From assembly GCF_003363435.1 (NCBI RefSeq), contig NZ_QRCT01000034.1, positions 124,001-188,000 on the forward strand: 64,000 nt of DNA, read 5' to 3'. Source of the DNA: Anaerosacchariphilus polymeriproducens. GTDB taxonomy: Bacteria > Bacillota > Clostridia > Lachnospirales > Lachnospiraceae. The notes below the pieces were generated by a model that did no database searches, was not told the origin of the DNA, and saw only the letters and a list, made by a program, of their open reading frames with translations. A program made the position numbers and the translations under genes. Position 1 is the stretch's first letter; the number at the start of each line of letters is the position of its first letter. Positions 45,724-56,485 of this stretch are shown in pieces.

Positions 45724-47157
45724 ATGCTATTATTGGGACAGAATATAGTGAAAGAATATGGGATACAAACTGTACTGGATATTAAAAAGTTTGAGATCCA
45801 TGATGGCGATCGAATTGGTCTTATAGGACCTAATGGTGCTGGTAAAAGTACATTTTTAGATATTTTGTGTGGTGAAATCCCATATGAAAAGGGTATGATA
45901 AAATGTAATTGTGATATAGCAAAGATATCACAAAGAGGAGAATCCGATGGCATTTCGGATGGGAAATTTTTGAGTCAAATGAAGTTAAGTCAAAGTATGC
46001 TTAAGAGTGGAGGAGAAAAGACCAGATTAGCAATAGCATCTGCCTTTTCAAAACATGCAGCACTTTTATTGGCAGATGAACCTACTACAAATTTAGATGT
46101 AAATGGAATACAAACGCTGGAAAACATGCTGATAGGTTATAAAGGTGCTATCGTTCTAGTATCTCATGACAGAAAATTATTAGATAAAGTCTGTAATCAG
46201 ATCTGGGAATTAGAAGATGGAGAATTAAGAATATTTCCCGGTAATTATAATACATGGATGAAGCAGAAAACACGAGAAAGAGAATTTGCAGAATTTGAAT
46301 ATGGGAAATATCGTAATGAAAAGAAACGTTTAGAAAAAACGATGAGGCAAGTCAAACAGGAAGCTCAAAAAATTAGTAAGACTCCCAAGAAAATGTCTAG
46401 TAGTGAATGGATGCTTTATAAAGGGAATGCTTCCATAAAACAAGGTCGTGTTCAGAATAGAGCAAAGGCTTTAAAAAGCAGAATGGAACAACTAGAAGAA
46501 AAGGAGCGGCCGAAGGAATTACCGAAAGTATCTATGAAATTTGGAGAACAGCAGAAAATGAAAGCAAAAGTTGCTGCAAGAATAGATGGTCTCTCAATAG
46601 GCTATGATAATAAAGTTATAGTTAAAGATGTGAAAATTCAAGTATTAAGTGGAAAAAAGACGTTTCTAACAGGTGATAATGGCACTGGGAAGACATCTAT
46701 AATACGATGTTTAATGAACCATGAAGATTACACCTTTATTACATCAGAAGCCAAAGTAGGATATTTTTCACAGAATCAAGAAAATTTAGATTTAGAGAAG
46801 ACAGTACTTGAAAATGTAATGACTACAGCAATTGTTCCTGAACATATCTGTAGAGCAGTGTTAATTAACCTTTATATGAGAGAAAATGATTTTTCTAAAA
46901 AGATTGCGATTTTATCAGGTGGAGAACGTGTAAAAACTGCTATTGCTAAATTATTAGTTTCAGGTTGCAATTTCATTATTTTGGATGAACCGACGAACCA
47001 CCTTGATATTTATGCAATGGAAGGGTTAGAAAAGTTATTGCTTGAATATGAAGGGACTTTATTAATTGTGAGTCATGATAGGAAAATGATAGAGAATCTC
47101 GCAGATTTCATTTATGAAATAAAAGAAAATCAAATATTTAATATTGACAAATTTTAG
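45724..47157 (+). CDS. ABC-F ribosomal protection protein (Vga/Lsa/CplR-like)
   Basis: 477 residues, shorter than the YdiF-like ABC-F at 28.4 kb. Two ATPase domains: GPNGAGKST with SGGEKTRL and LLLADEPTTNLD, then GDNGTGKTS with LSGGERVKTA and FIILDEPTNHLD. The interdomain linker (about residues 175-260) is long and basic, with MSSSEWMLYKGNASIKQGR. That stretch resembles the antibiotic-resistance domain of Vga, VmlR and CplR proteins, which reach into the peptidyl transferase centre and dislodge lincosamides, streptogramin A or pleuromutilins. The first Walker B has an unusual Ala (LLADEP). Resistance is inferred, not shown. Confidence 0.82.
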   Translation: MLLLGQNIVKEYGIQTVLDIKKFEIHDGDRIGLIGPNGAGKSTFLDILCGEIPYEKGMIKCNCDIAKISQRGESDGISDGKFLSQMKLSQSMLKSGGEKTRLAIASAFSKHAALLLADEPTTNLDVNGIQTLENMLIGYKGAIVLVSHDRKLLDKVCNQIWELEDGELRIFPGNYNTWMKQKTREREFAEFEYGKYRNEKKRLEKTMRQVKQEAQKISKTPKKMSSSEWMLYKGNASIKQGRVQNRAKALKSRMEQLEEKERPKELPKVSMKFGEQQKMKAKVAARIDGLSIGYDNKVIVKDVKIQVLSGKKTFLTGDNGTGKTSIIRCLMNHEDYTFITSEAKVGYFSQNQENLDLEKTVLENVMTTAIVPEHICRAVLINLYMRENDFSKKIAILSGGERVKTAIAKLLVSGCNFIILDEPTNHLDIYAMEGLEKLLLEYEGTLLIVSHDRKMIENLADFIYEIKENQIFNIDKF

Positions 47158-47236
47158 AAGGATAGATTATGATAGATTCATCTTTTTTTAACATGTAATA
47201 GCTTTATATATTTAAGCTGGAAGGAGAACTACATTA

Positions 47237-49921
47237 ATGAGTAACAAAGATATCATAGTTAAAAAATCAGCCAGAAAATACTTTATTAGTTATACAATAC
47301 TTTTTGCATTTATGGCTTGTATTATATATATATATTTTATTTTAAAAAACAGGTCATTTGTCTGGCATATGGATGGTTTGACACAACATTTACCAGCTTT
47401 GACCTATTTAGGCGGCTGGTTGAGGCAGATATTCAAGAATATTTTTGTTAATCATTCTTTTGTTATCCCTATGTGGGATATGAGTATCGGCTATGGTTCA
47501 GATATTATAACTACATTACATTATTATGCACTAGGAGATCCTTTAAATATATTTGCAATTTTTGTACCTGCTGCTAAAATGGAATATTTATATAATATTT
47601 TGATTATAGTTCGACTTTATTTAGCTGGAATTACGTTCTCTATTTATTGTAGAAGCCGAGGAAAAGATAATTTTGCAATCTTAGTTGGTGCTATTATTTA
47701 TGTTTTTTGTGGTTATGGTATGTCTGTATCAGTAAGACACCCATATTTTATTAATCCAATGATTTACTTTCCGATTCTCTTAATAGGAATAGAAAAAATT
47801 TTCAAAAAACAGAAACCTTATTTATTTATTATTGCTACAGCTGTTTCAGCAATTAGTAATTTTTATTTCTTTTATATGTTGGCAATATTAATTTTTCTAT
47901 ATGCAGTTTTTCGTTATGTTATTCTTTTTAAAAAGATTGAGATAAAAGAATTACTGAAATGGGTAATGAAATTTAGTGGTTATTTTTTGATTGGAAGTTG
48001 TATTGCCATGATTATTTTTTTACCCAATGCAATGTTAGTTGTCGGCTCAGCTAGGTATGGTGCTGCAAAAACAATCCCTTTATTATATTTAGAACAACAA
48101 TATTATAATACATTCCTCAGCTTTATCTCCGCAAAACATACAAGTGCCTATACGCATTTGAATTTTTCTACTATGGCTTTAGTATCTATTTTTGTTTTAT
48201 TTACGCAAAAAAAAGATAAATTGGCTCTTAAAATAGGTTTGTTATTAACTACCATTTTTTATTTATTCCCATTTTTTGGATTTCTGTTTAATGGATTTTC
48301 ATCAAGTCAGAATCGCTGGATTTGGGGTTATGCATTGTTAGTAGCTTTTATTTCTGTTGATATGATACCTAAATTCTTTGAGCTTAATAAGAAAGATAAG
48401 AAAATTATTTTTATTTTTACTATTTTATATACAGGATTATATCTTTTTATAACAAGCAGGTTATCAGTAGATTGTTATAAATGTGTCTGTTCCGCATTAG
48501 GTATTTTAGTTATTAATGTTATACTTATATTAATGATTGGTAATGTTTTAAAATCCAAACGTTTTATCCAAATTTTAATTCTTGGCATTACCTGTATTGG
48601 GATTGGAATAAATGCTTATTTTATCTTTTCAGAAAATCAAGAGAATTATGTGAGTGAATTTAAAGAATCCGGTAAGGCATATAACCAAATCATGAATTCA
48701 CCTAGCAGTTTGGTGAAAAATATAAAAGATGATTCAGTATTTCGTTATGATCAGGATAAAGGTAATAAACTTGTATATAATTCTTCAGTTTTAGAGAATT
48801 TATTTGGTGTTGGATATCGATTTAGTATGGCAGATGGTAATATCAGTAAATTTTATGAGGAGAACTTTATTAATACACCAAGAGACTATTCATATTCTAC
48901 ATTAGATAATCGAACAATTTTAGATACTCTTGCATCTGTAAAATATTTTATAATAAAGAATAACAGAACGAAAGATTTACCTTATGGATATAAAAAGCTA
49001 GTTACATCAGAGGTTGCCAATAAAAAGGGTTATCAAGTTTATACTACAGATAATTATCTGCCTTTGGGATATACTTATGAGAATTATATTTCGAAGGAAA
49101 CGTATGACTCATTATCAGTAACGCAAAAGCAGTGGGCTTTTTTACAAGGAGTTGTACTTGATAAAAAAATTAACAATATGAAAGAATCAGAATTATCATT
49201 TACTGATAAAAAAGTAGATTATACAATAACCCCTGATAAAAATACCAAGATTATTGGTAATAAAATTATCACCTCAAAGAAAAACTCTACTGTAACATTA
49301 AATTTTAAAGGATTAAAGAATAGCGAGACTTATCTTGTTTTAAATAAAATCGGTGTTTCTAAAGAGATGATTAGTGGAAAATACAAAATAAAAGTTGAAG
49401 GAGAAAACGAAAATAAAGTAGTAGAACTTTTAACGGAAAGAGAACGAGCTTATTGTGGCCGTGACAGCTTTTTATGTAATTTAAACTATAATCAAAAAGA
49501 AAGTAATCAAATAAAAATGACTTTTTTAAAACAAGGAGAGTATAGTTTTGAAGAATTGGCTGTTGTTTGTCAGCCGATGAATGGTTTTGAACAAGCTGTT
49601 AAAAAATTAAAGGAAGATACTTTAAATAGTATAAAAATAGATACTAATAAAATATCTGGTACTATTACTTTGGAACGATCAAAATTTTTGGTTCTTTCTA
49701 TTCCTTATAGTAAGGGATGGACAGTCTATGTAGATGGAAAAAAACAAGAAGTTTTAAAAGCTAATTCTATGTATTTGGGAACATTTCTAGAACCGGGTGA
49801 ACACAACGTAGTATTTAGATATCATACTCCTTATTTGAAAATAAGTGCATCCATTTCAATTATGGGAACCTTAGCTTTCATAATTGTATTTATTTATCAT
49901 AAAAAAAGAGAGAAAGAGTGA
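47237..49921 (+). CDS. YfhO-family polytopic membrane protein
   Basis: 894 residues. About twelve to fourteen membrane segments occupy residues 15-480, then a large extracellular domain (about 490-860), and one final membrane segment near residues 868-888. Family features are the early extracellular WHMDGLTQHLPAL, GYGSDIITTLHYYALGDPLN and the late YSKGWTVYVDGKKQEVLKAN. It resembles GT-C glycosyltransferases; YfhO in Bacillus is needed for sugar decoration of lipoteichoic acid. The ribosome-binding site is AAGGAG. Its stop codon lies inside a terminator hairpin. Confidence 0.9.
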   Translation: MSNKDIIVKKSARKYFISYTILFAFMACIIYIYFILKNRSFVWHMDGLTQHLPALTYLGGWLRQIFKNIFVNHSFVIPMWDMSIGYGSDIITTLHYYALGDPLNIFAIFVPAAKMEYLYNILIIVRLYLAGITFSIYCRSRGKDNFAILVGAIIYVFCGYGMSVSVRHPYFINPMIYFPILLIGIEKIFKKQKPYLFIIATAVSAISNFYFFYMLAILIFLYAVFRYVILFKKIEIKELLKWVMKFSGYFLIGSCIAMIIFLPNAMLVVGSARYGAAKTIPLLYLEQQYYNTFLSFISAKHTSAYTHLNFSTMALVSIFVLFTQKKDKLALKIGLLLTTIFYLFPFFGFLFNGFSSSQNRWIWGYALLVAFISVDMIPKFFELNKKDKKIIFIFTILYTGLYLFITSRLSVDCYKCVCSALGILVINVILILMIGNVLKSKRFIQILILGITCIGIGINAYFIFSENQENYVSEFKESGKAYNQIMNSPSSLVKNIKDDSVFRYDQDKGNKLVYNSSVLENLFGVGYRFSMADGNISKFYEENFINTPRDYSYSTLDNRTILDTLASVKYFIIKNNRTKDLPYGYKKLVTSEVANKKGYQVYTTDNYLPLGYTYENYISKETYDSLSVTQKQWAFLQGVVLDKKINNMKESELSFTDKKVDYTITPDKNTKIIGNKIITSKKNSTVTLNFKGLKNSETYLVLNKIGVSKEMISGKYKIKVEGENENKVVELLTERERAYCGRDSFLCNLNYNQKESNQIKMTFLKQGEYSFEELAVVCQPMNGFEQAVKKLKEDTLNSIKIDTNKISGTITLERSKFLVLSIPYSKGWTVYVDGKKQEVLKANSMYLGTFLEPGEHNVVFRYHTPYLKISASISIMGTLAFIIVFIYHKKREKE

Positions 49922-49945
49922 GGTATTTCATATACTTCACTTTTT
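49918..49945 (+). terminator. Terminator overlapping the yfhO-like stop codon
   Basis: GTGAGGTAT (49918-49926), loop TTCAT, ATACTTCAC (49932-49940), nine pairs with one G-U, then TTTTT. Confidence 0.8.
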
Positions 49946-50072
49946 AAATTTATATTATGAATATTTTTCAAAAGAAATCATATTTTAACTATGTCCTATT
50001 ATCTACATAGAAGATTGATTTTTTGGAAAAAATATGACAAAATGATTACATCAAAAAAAGAGGAGGAAAAAA

Positions 50073-51521
50073 ATGGATAGCCTTAATAATTTAGAACCGA
50101 AATTAGTATTTCACTATTTTGAAGAAATAAGCAAAATACCACATGGTTCCAAAAACACAAAACATATTAGTGATTATTGTGTTGATTTTGCGAAAGAACA
50201 CGGATTCGATTATATACAAGATGAATGGAATAATGTTATCATTAAGAAAAATGCAAGTAAAGGATATGAGGATGCTCCTACTATTATTTTGCAGGGACAT
50301 TTAGATATGGTTTGTGAAAATGATAAGGACTGTAATATTGATTTTGAAAAAGATGGTTTAGATTTAAGGGTTGAGGGAGATTATGTTTATGCTAACGGTA
50401 CTACATTAGGAGGAGATGATGGTATTGCAATTGCTTATTCATTAGCAATTTTAGCTTCCGAAGGATTAGAGCATCCGGCATTAGAATTTGTTTTCACTGT
50501 AGATGAAGAAATTGGTTTGATTGGTGCAACTGAAATAGATTTATCTACGTTGAAAGGGAAACGCTTGATAAATATTGATTCTGAAGAAGAAGGAATTTTT
50601 TTAATTAGTTGTGCTGGTGGTGCTAAAGTAATGTGTCAACTTCCAGTTGATTATCTTATGGTGAAAGGATTGCTTTGTGAAGTAAAGGTAAATGGTTTAT
50701 TAGGAGGCCATTCTGGTATAGAAATTGATAAAAAGCGAGGAAATTCCAACATAATCATGGGAAGAATTTTACATGAACTTAGCAATATTATGCCTTTTAC
50801 AATTGCGTTATTAGAAGGAGGTTCCAAAGATAATGCAATTCCTAGAGAGACAACGTCTCAAATTCTAATAGATGTTAAAGATCAAGAAAAATTTAAATCA
50901 TTAATTGAAAAATATGATAAAATTTTGAAAAATGAGTTCAAGACTAGCGATCCAGATGTAACTGTTACAGGAGTTATTAAAGAACAAAGTAAAATAGAAG
51001 TCTTGACACCAAAATCAAGGGAACTGGTTCTTTTTTTATTAAGAAATATACCAGACGGAGTACAAGAAATGAGTGCAGATATCAAAGGACTTGTAGAAAC
51101 TTCGTTAAATGCAGGCATCATAACATTAGGACATGAAACATTTTCATTACATTCAGGTCTAAGAAGTTCAATCGAAACGAAGAAGGATGAGCTAATAGAA
51201 AAATTGAAATATCTGACTGAATTTTTAGGAGGAGAAATTTCAGTTAGTGGAATATATCCTGCATGGGAGTATCGTAAAGAATCTCCTTTACGTGATTTAT
51301 TCATTGAAGTATATAAAGAGCAATATCATAAAGAACCTGAGATCAAAGCGATACATGCTGGATTAGAGTGTGGTATTTTCTCAAATAAAATAAGTGATTT
51401 GGATTGTATTTCTTTTGGTCCGAATATAGAAGGAATTCATACTACAAATGAAAAATTAAGTATATCATCAACGAAAAGAGTTTGGGAATTTATAATAGAA
51501 GTTTTAAAGAGGTCTAAATAA
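50073..51521 (+). CDS. pepD: Aminoacyl-histidine dipeptidase (PepD, M20 family)
   Basis: 482 residues. A cytoplasmic zinc dipeptidase that hydrolyses Xaa-His and other dipeptides. Metal-binding motifs are visible: GHLDMVCEND (about residue 80), the bridging Asp in GGDDGIA (about 117), TVDEEIGLIGA (about 150) and LEGGSKDNAIPRE. The C-terminus has AIHAGLECGIFSNK and SFGPNIEGIHTTNEK, with a metal-ligand His. The ribosome-binding site is GAGGAGG. It stands alone with a terminator after it. Confidence 0.95.
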   Translation: MDSLNNLEPKLVFHYFEEISKIPHGSKNTKHISDYCVDFAKEHGFDYIQDEWNNVIIKKNASKGYEDAPTIILQGHLDMVCENDKDCNIDFEKDGLDLRVEGDYVYANGTTLGGDDGIAIAYSLAILASEGLEHPALEFVFTVDEEIGLIGATEIDLSTLKGKRLINIDSEEEGIFLISCAGGAKVMCQLPVDYLMVKGLLCEVKVNGLLGGHSGIEIDKKRGNSNIIMGRILHELSNIMPFTIALLEGGSKDNAIPRETTSQILIDVKDQEKFKSLIEKYDKILKNEFKTSDPDVTVTGVIKEQSKIEVLTPKSRELVLFLLRNIPDGVQEMSADIKGLVETSLNAGIITLGHETFSLHSGLRSSIETKKDELIEKLKYLTEFLGGEISVSGIYPAWEYRKESPLRDLFIEVYKEQYHKEPEIKAIHAGLECGIFSNKISDLDCISFGPNIEGIHTTNEKLSISSTKRVWEFIIEVLKRSK

Positions 51522-51544
51522 ATATATATTGGTAATACTGTAAA

Positions 51545-51577
51545 AAAGAGAATGTCATAGGAAGTCATTCTCTTTTT
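51545..51577 (+). terminator. Intrinsic terminator after pepD
   Basis: AAAGAGAATG (51545-51554) and CATTCTCTTT (51566-51575) are perfectly complementary; the T-run extends from the 3' arm. Confidence 0.88.
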
Positions 51578-51632
51578 TGAATAGAAAGACTTGTTTTATG
51601 CATATCTATATAAAAAACAAATATGATAGCAT

Positions 51633-52517
51633 ATGAAAATAAAAAATCAAAAACATAAAATCTCAAAAAATAAAATTTATTTCTTTCTATTCATTGTTTT
51701 ACTTATTTTTATTACAATGATTACATCTTCCTTACAGAGAAGTGCAAAGCTATTTAATATTCAAATAAAATCAAATCAATCTTCAGAATTTAGAGAACAA
51801 TGCATTTCTGTATCCAATATAGAAATGTTAAAAAAGGTGAATTTCGAAGAGTTAGATTTCTTTGAAGAAATTACTTTGGCAATGCTCGGAAATCAATATG
51901 ATTTATCCAAAAAAATAGATAAAAATGATTTAAAGCAATATAAGAATTACTATTTTAAATTAAAAAAATATAGACAAAAAGAATGGAAATCCCTTGTTAA
52001 TAGTTATAAAACGATTTGGAGTGATCTAAAATACTTTCCAATTCCTGATTCAATCAGTAATAAAAATGCAAAGGTTTCCTTTGAAGATACATGGTTTTGT
52101 GAGCGTACTTATGGTGGAGAACGTCATCATGAGGGTACTGACATTATGGCAGGAATACAAAAAAGAGGTTATTATCCTGTATTAAGTATGACAGATGGAA
52201 TTGTAGAAAAAATGGGCTGGTTAAATATGGGCGGATATAGAATAGGAATCCGAAGTAATCATGGTGCTTATTTTTATTACGCTCATTTAGAAAGTTATGC
52301 TTATCATCTCAAAGAGGGTGATAAAGTCAAAGCAGGTCAATTAATTGGATATATGGGAGATACAGGATATGGTGAAACAGAAGGAACAAAAGGAAAATTT
52401 CCGATTCATTTACATTTAGGTATTTACTTTAATCCGAATAAGAATTCTCAATTAAGCGTTAATCCTTATTGGATCCTTAAATATATAGAAAAATATAAAT
52501 TGAAATATTCATACTAG
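51633..52517 (+). CDS. M23-family metallopeptidase, membrane-anchored
   Basis: 294 residues. An N-terminal membrane segment (about residues 13-32, FFLFIVLLIFITMITSS) places the rest outside. After a helical Lys-rich region (about 50-130), the peptidase domain (about 155-285) shows the zinc motif HHEGTD (HxxxD) and the HLHLG motif, with YAHLE and GYMGDTGYG between. It probably cuts peptidoglycan cross-links, perhaps in sporulation. No ribosome-binding site precedes the ATG; a TATGAT lies only 5 bases upstream, so the message could be leaderless. Confidence 0.87.
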   Translation: MKIKNQKHKISKNKIYFFLFIVLLIFITMITSSLQRSAKLFNIQIKSNQSSEFREQCISVSNIEMLKKVNFEELDFFEEITLAMLGNQYDLSKKIDKNDLKQYKNYYFKLKKYRQKEWKSLVNSYKTIWSDLKYFPIPDSISNKNAKVSFEDTWFCERTYGGERHHEGTDIMAGIQKRGYYPVLSMTDGIVEKMGWLNMGGYRIGIRSNHGAYFYYAHLESYAYHLKEGDKVKAGQLIGYMGDTGYGETEGTKGKFPIHLHLGIYFNPNKNSQLSVNPYWILKYIEKYKLKYSY

Positions 52518-52574
52518 GAATGAAATAATCTAGAACTTATGATATAATAAAAAAGTATAGATTAAGGAGAACGT

Positions 52575-53288
52575 ATGTTGCGATTAGATAAATTTTTATC
52601 AAATATGAAAGCAGGATCCAGAACAGAAGTGAAAAATTGGATTCGTAAAGGTATGGTATCTGTAAATGATGTGATTGTCAAAAAACCCGAAACTAAAATA
52701 GATGCAAATGCTAAAGTTTTGTTAAATAATAGAGAAATCTCTTTTGTTTTTTGTGAATATTATATGTTGAATAAACCGGCAGGAGTAATATCAGCCACTT
52801 CTGATTTTAAACAGCCAACAGTTGTTGACTTAATAGAGAGTCGACAGAGGACTGATTTATTTCCGGTCGGTCGATTGGATAAAGATACAGAAGGCTTACT
52901 TTTAATCACAAATGATGGGGTATTAGCTCATAATTTATTATCACCTAAAAAACATGTTAACAAAACATACTATGCCAAAATTGATGGAATGATAACGCAA
53001 GAAGATAAAGAGACTTTTTCAAAAGGAATAAAAATTGGGGAGAATGAGATGACCAGACCTGCAGAATTAGAGATTCTTACCACCGGTTCTATTTCAGAAA
53101 TATTACTCACGATTCATGAAGGGAAGTTTCATCAAGTGAAAAGAATGTTTCATTCTATTCAAAAAGATGTATTATATTTAAAACGTATCTCTATGGGACC
53201 AATAAAATTAGATGAAAATTTAGCTGTAGGTGAATATCGCCTCCTTACTCAAGAAGAGATAGATTTACTAAAAGGAGTATCGAATTAA
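52575..53288 (+). CDS. RsuA-family pseudouridine synthase (16S rRNA type)
   Basis: 237 residues. The N-terminal S4 RNA-binding domain (about residues 1-45: MLRLDKFLSNMKAGSRTEVK...) is followed by the catalytic domain with the Asp in GRLDKDTEGLLLIT (about residue 100) and FHQVKRMFHSI. RsuA makes pseudouridine 516 in 16S rRNA; RluB/E-type relatives act on 23S. AAGGAG precedes the ATG. Its stop shares a base with the start of the HAD gene, opening a seven-gene run to 58617. Confidence 0.93.
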   Translation: MLRLDKFLSNMKAGSRTEVKNWIRKGMVSVNDVIVKKPETKIDANAKVLLNNREISFVFCEYYMLNKPAGVISATSDFKQPTVVDLIESRQRTDLFPVGRLDKDTEGLLLITNDGVLAHNLLSPKKHVNKTYYAKIDGMITQEDKETFSKGIKIGENEMTRPAELEILTTGSISEILLTIHEGKFHQVKRMFHSIQKDVLYLKRISMGPIKLDENLAVGEYRLLTQEEIDLLKGVSN

Positions 53289-53965
53289 TGTTACAAAATA
53301 AAAAAGCCGCAATTTTTGATTTAGATGGAACGCTTGTTGATTCCATGTGGATGTGGGAAGAGATTGATATAGAATTTTTAAGTTCCAGAGGTTTAGCATT
53401 ACCGGAGAGCCTTCAACAAGAAATTGAAGGTATGAGTTTTACAGAAACAGCATTTTATTTTAAAGAATTTTTTAATTTGGAAGAAAGTGTTGAGGAGCTA
53501 AAACGAATTTGGAACCAGATGGCATATGATAAATATGTTTCACAGGTACCATTAAAATCGGGAGCCAAAGAATTTTTAAATTATTTAAAGGAAAAAAATT
53601 TCAAATTAGGGATTGCTACGAGCAATTCAAAAGAATTAGTTATGGCAGTTATCGATGCACATAATTTAAGGAGTATGTTTGGCTGTATCATGACTTCATG
53701 CGAAGTCAATAAAGGAAAACCGGCACCTGATATTTATATAGAAGTGGCAAAAAAACTTGAAGTTCTTCCAGAAGAATGTATTGTATTCGAAGATATTCCT
53801 ATGGGGATTTTGGCAGGAAAAAATGCAAATATGGATGTTTGTGCTGTTTTTGATGAATTTTCGAAAGATCAAGAAGATAAAAAATATCGTTTAGCTAACT
53901 ATTATATAAAAAGTTATCATGATATACAAAATAAAACATATGAGGTTTTAAAGAATGAAAAATGA
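53288..53965 (+). CDS. HAD-family phosphatase (beta-phosphoglucomutase-like)
   Basis: 225 residues. HAD motifs: DLDGTLVDS (motif I, residues 11-19), TSN (motif II), KGKP-type [10 protein letters not shown] (motif III) and [15 protein letters not shown] (motif IV). The cap domain lies between motifs I and II. The substrate is likely a sugar phosphate or nucleotide but cannot be told from sequence. It overlaps the radical SAM gene by 11 bases, so translation is probably coupled. Confidence 0.9.
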   Translation: MLQNKKAAIFDLDGTLVDSMWMWEEIDIEFLSSRGLALPESLQQEIEGMSFTETAFYFKEFFNLEESVEELKRIWNQMAYDKYVSQVPLKSGAKEFLNYLKEKNFKLGIATSNSKELVMAVIDAHNLRSMFGCIMTSCEVNKGKPAPDIYIEVAKKLEVLPEECIVFEDIPMGILAGKNANMDVCAVFDEFSKDQEDKKYRLANYYIKSYHDIQNKTYEVLKNEK

Positions 53966-55850
53966 CTTCCTGCCTATTTCTAAGGCAGATATGAAAGAAA
54001 GAAATATAGAACAGTTAGATTTTGTTTATGTAATTGGAGATGCCTACGTGGATCATCCATCATTTGGACATGCTATTATTAGCCGAGTCTTAGAAGCAAA
54101 TGGTTATACGGTTGGAATCATTTCACAACCTGATTGGAAAAATGATAAAAGTATTCAAATACTTGGAGAACCTAAATTAGGATTTATTGTAACGGCAGGA
54201 AACATGGACTCTATGGTAAACCATTATTCTGTTTCAAAGAAAAAAAGAAAATCGGATTCCTATACTCCAGGGGGCATTATGGGAAAACGTCCGGATTATG
54301 CAACTATGGTATATTCAAATTTAATTCGTAAAGTCTACAAAAATATTCCTATTATCATTGGAGGGATAGAGGCAAGCTTAAGACGAATGGCACATTATGA
54401 TTATTGGTCTAATAAGGTGAAACGCTCCATTTTATTAGATTCAGGTGCGGATCTTATTTCTTATGGAATGGGAGAACGCTCCATTGTAGAAATTGCTGAT
54501 GCATTAAAAAGCGGTATTCAGGTCAAAGATATTACATTTATTGAAGGTACTGTATTTCGTACAAAAGATATTTCAGTTGTTTATGATGCAATAACGTTAC
54601 CGTCTTATGAAGAAATTGTTGCAGATAAAAAGAAATATGCCAATAGTTTTTACACACAGTATGTTAATACAGATCCATATACAGGACAACCATTAGCAGA
54701 ACCCTATAATAATGGGATTTATGTTATTCAGAATCCTGCATCAAAACCATTATCTCAGTCAGAAATGGATCGTGTATATTCGTTGGCTTATATGAGAGAT
54801 TATCATCCGAGTTATAAACAACTTGGCGGAGTTCCGGCAATAGAGGAAGTTAAATATAGTTTAGTCAGTAATCGTGGATGTTTTGGCGGTTGTAATTTTT
54901 GTGCTCTTACATTCCATCAAGGTCGTATTATTCAGACAAGAAGTCATGAATCAATTATGAATGAAGCAAAACAATTTATATGGGAAGATGGTTTTAAAGG
55001 TTATATTCATGATGTTGGTGGGCCGACAGCGAACTTTAGACATCCATCTTGTGAAAAACAATTATCGACAGGTGTTTGTAAAGAGAAACAATGTTTATTT
55101 CCTGCTCCATGTAAAAATTTAAAAATCGATCATCAAGATTACTTAAAACTGTTACGAAAATTGAGAGAATTACCAAATGTAAAAAAAGTATTTATTCGAT
55201 CAGGTATTCGTTTTGATTATCTGATTCATGATGATGATAATAAGTTTTTTAATGAATTATGTGAGCATCATATCAGTGGGCAGTTAAAGGTAGCACCTGA
55301 ACATATTTCGGACAAAGTATTAATGAAAATGGGGAAACCAGGAAATCATATTTATAAAAAATTTGAAAATAAGTTCAAACAAATTAATCAAAAACTTAAC
55401 AAAAAGCAATATCTGGTTCCTTATTTGATGTCGTCTCATCCCGGATCTACATTAGAAGAAGCAATTGAATTGGCAGAATATTTACGTGATTTAGGGTATA
55501 TGCCGGAGCAGGTACAAGATTTTTATCCTACACCGTCTACTATTTCAACTTGTATGTATTATACCGGATTGGACCCTCGTACTATGGAAACAGTTTATGT
55601 ACCTGCTAATCCTCATGAAAAGGCTATGCAGCGTGCGTTAATACAATATCGAAATCCCCAAAATTATAATTTAGTATTAGAAGCATTATTAAAAGCAAAT
55701 AGAACGGATTTAATCGGTTACGATAATAAATGTTTAATCAGGCCCAAACAACAAGGAAAATTTCCTTCAAAAAAATCGCAGAACAAACAGGAAAATAAAC
55801 CGAAAAAGAAAAAAACAATTAGAAATGTTCATAAGAAAAAAGGCAACTAG
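53955..55850 (+). CDS. YgiQ-family radical SAM protein
   Basis: 631 residues. The N-terminal part (about 1-290) has [39 protein letters not shown] and [15 protein letters not shown]. The radical SAM cluster is CFGGCNFC (about residue 313; CxxxCxxC). Further Cys sit in a cluster CEKQ...[15 protein letters not shown] (about residues 375-395). [11 protein letters not shown] and [10 protein letters not shown] follow, and the tail is very basic. Conserved in many bacteria, but without an assigned reaction. Part of the same operon. Confidence 0.93.
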   Translation: MKNDFLPISKADMKERNIEQLDFVYVIGDAYVDHPSFGHAIISRVLEANGYTVGIISQPDWKNDKSIQILGEPKLGFIVTAGNMDSMVNHYSVSKKKRKSDSYTPGGIMGKRPDYATMVYSNLIRKVYKNIPIIIGGIEASLRRMAHYDYWSNKVKRSILLDSGADLISYGMGERSIVEIADALKSGIQVKDITFIEGTVFRTKDISVVYDAITLPSYEEIVADKKKYANSFYTQYVNTDPYTGQPLAEPYNNGIYVIQNPASKPLSQSEMDRVYSLAYMRDYHPSYKQLGGVPAIEEVKYSLVSNRGCFGGCNFCALTFHQGRIIQTRSHESIMNEAKQFIWEDGFKGYIHDVGGPTANFRHPSCEKQLSTGVCKEKQCLFPAPCKNLKIDHQDYLKLLRKLRELPNVKKVFIRSGIRFDYLIHDDDNKFFNELCEHHISGQLKVAPEHISDKVLMKMGKPGNHIYKKFENKFKQINQKLNKKQYLVPYLMSSHPGSTLEEAIELAEYLRDLGYMPEQVQDFYPTPSTISTCMYYTGLDPRTMETVYVPANPHEKAMQRALIQYRNPQNYNLVLEALLKANRTDLIGYDNKCLIRPKQQGKFPSKKSQNKQENKPKKKKTIRNVHKKKGN

Positions 55851-55877
55851 AGAACAAATAATCAGAAAGGATTCAAA

Positions 55878-56453
55878 ATGTTTAGAAATAAAAAAGGAGT
55901 TTATGGATATATAGACAAAAAGAAAATAATTGAAGCTGTTTTTACTGTTATATTATTTGGAATAGTTCTTTCTATATTTTTGATAGGGTATTTTACTACG
56001 CATACGCGTGCCAATTTAATGACAATTGCTGCCGTGTTAGGTACTTTGCCAGCCGGGAAAAAAGCAGTGGATTTTATAATCGTCTTGAAATATAAAACAT
56101 TTGAAAAAAAATCTTACGAAAAATGCTTACAACATGAAGGAAAATTAACCTGTGCATATGATATGATTATTAGTTCCTATAATGGTTTAATGCCTTTAAA
56201 TGCGGTTGCAATATCCGGCAATACTGTTGTTGGATATACCTCTGCTCAAATAGACGATCAAAAACTTTCAAATCATATCAAGGAAATTTTATTAAATAAT
56301 AATTATAATAAGGTTTCAGTTAAAGTTTACCAAAAGTTAGATGTTTATTTAAATCGTTTAGATGAAATGAATAAACATTTAAATTCTGCTGAAATACATA
56401 AGGATGAACAAGAGAAAAATATAAAATCAGTAATATTAGCAATCTCTATTTAA
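55878..56453 (+). CDS. Two-segment membrane protein of unknown function
   Basis: 191 residues. Two hydrophobic segments at about residues 18-40 and 45-68, separated by a short basic turn (THTRANLM), then a soluble C-terminal part, Lys-rich with Tyr and Asn (NNNYNKVSVKVYQKLDVYL). No catalytic motif. GAAAGG precedes the ATG. I do not recognise the family. It sits 27 bases after the radical SAM gene and 32 before the pseudouridine synthase gene, so is very likely a real co-transcribed gene. Confidence 0.8.
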   Translation: MFRNKKGVYGYIDKKKIIEAVFTVILFGIVLSIFLIGYFTTHTRANLMTIAAVLGTLPAGKKAVDFIIVLKYKTFEKKSYEKCLQHEGKLTCAYDMIISSYNGLMPLNAVAISGNTVVGYTSAQIDDQKLSNHIKEILLNNNYNKVSVKVYQKLDVYLNRLDEMNKHLNSAEIHKDEQEKNIKSVILAISI

Positions 56454-56485
56454 TAAAAGTTTATGAAAAGTACGAGGAAAGTAAA

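Noticed and set aside
47158-47200. Terminator after the resistance-type ABC-F gene
   Set aside because: There is a run of T residues (ATCTTTTTTT), but I could not form a convincing stem before it.
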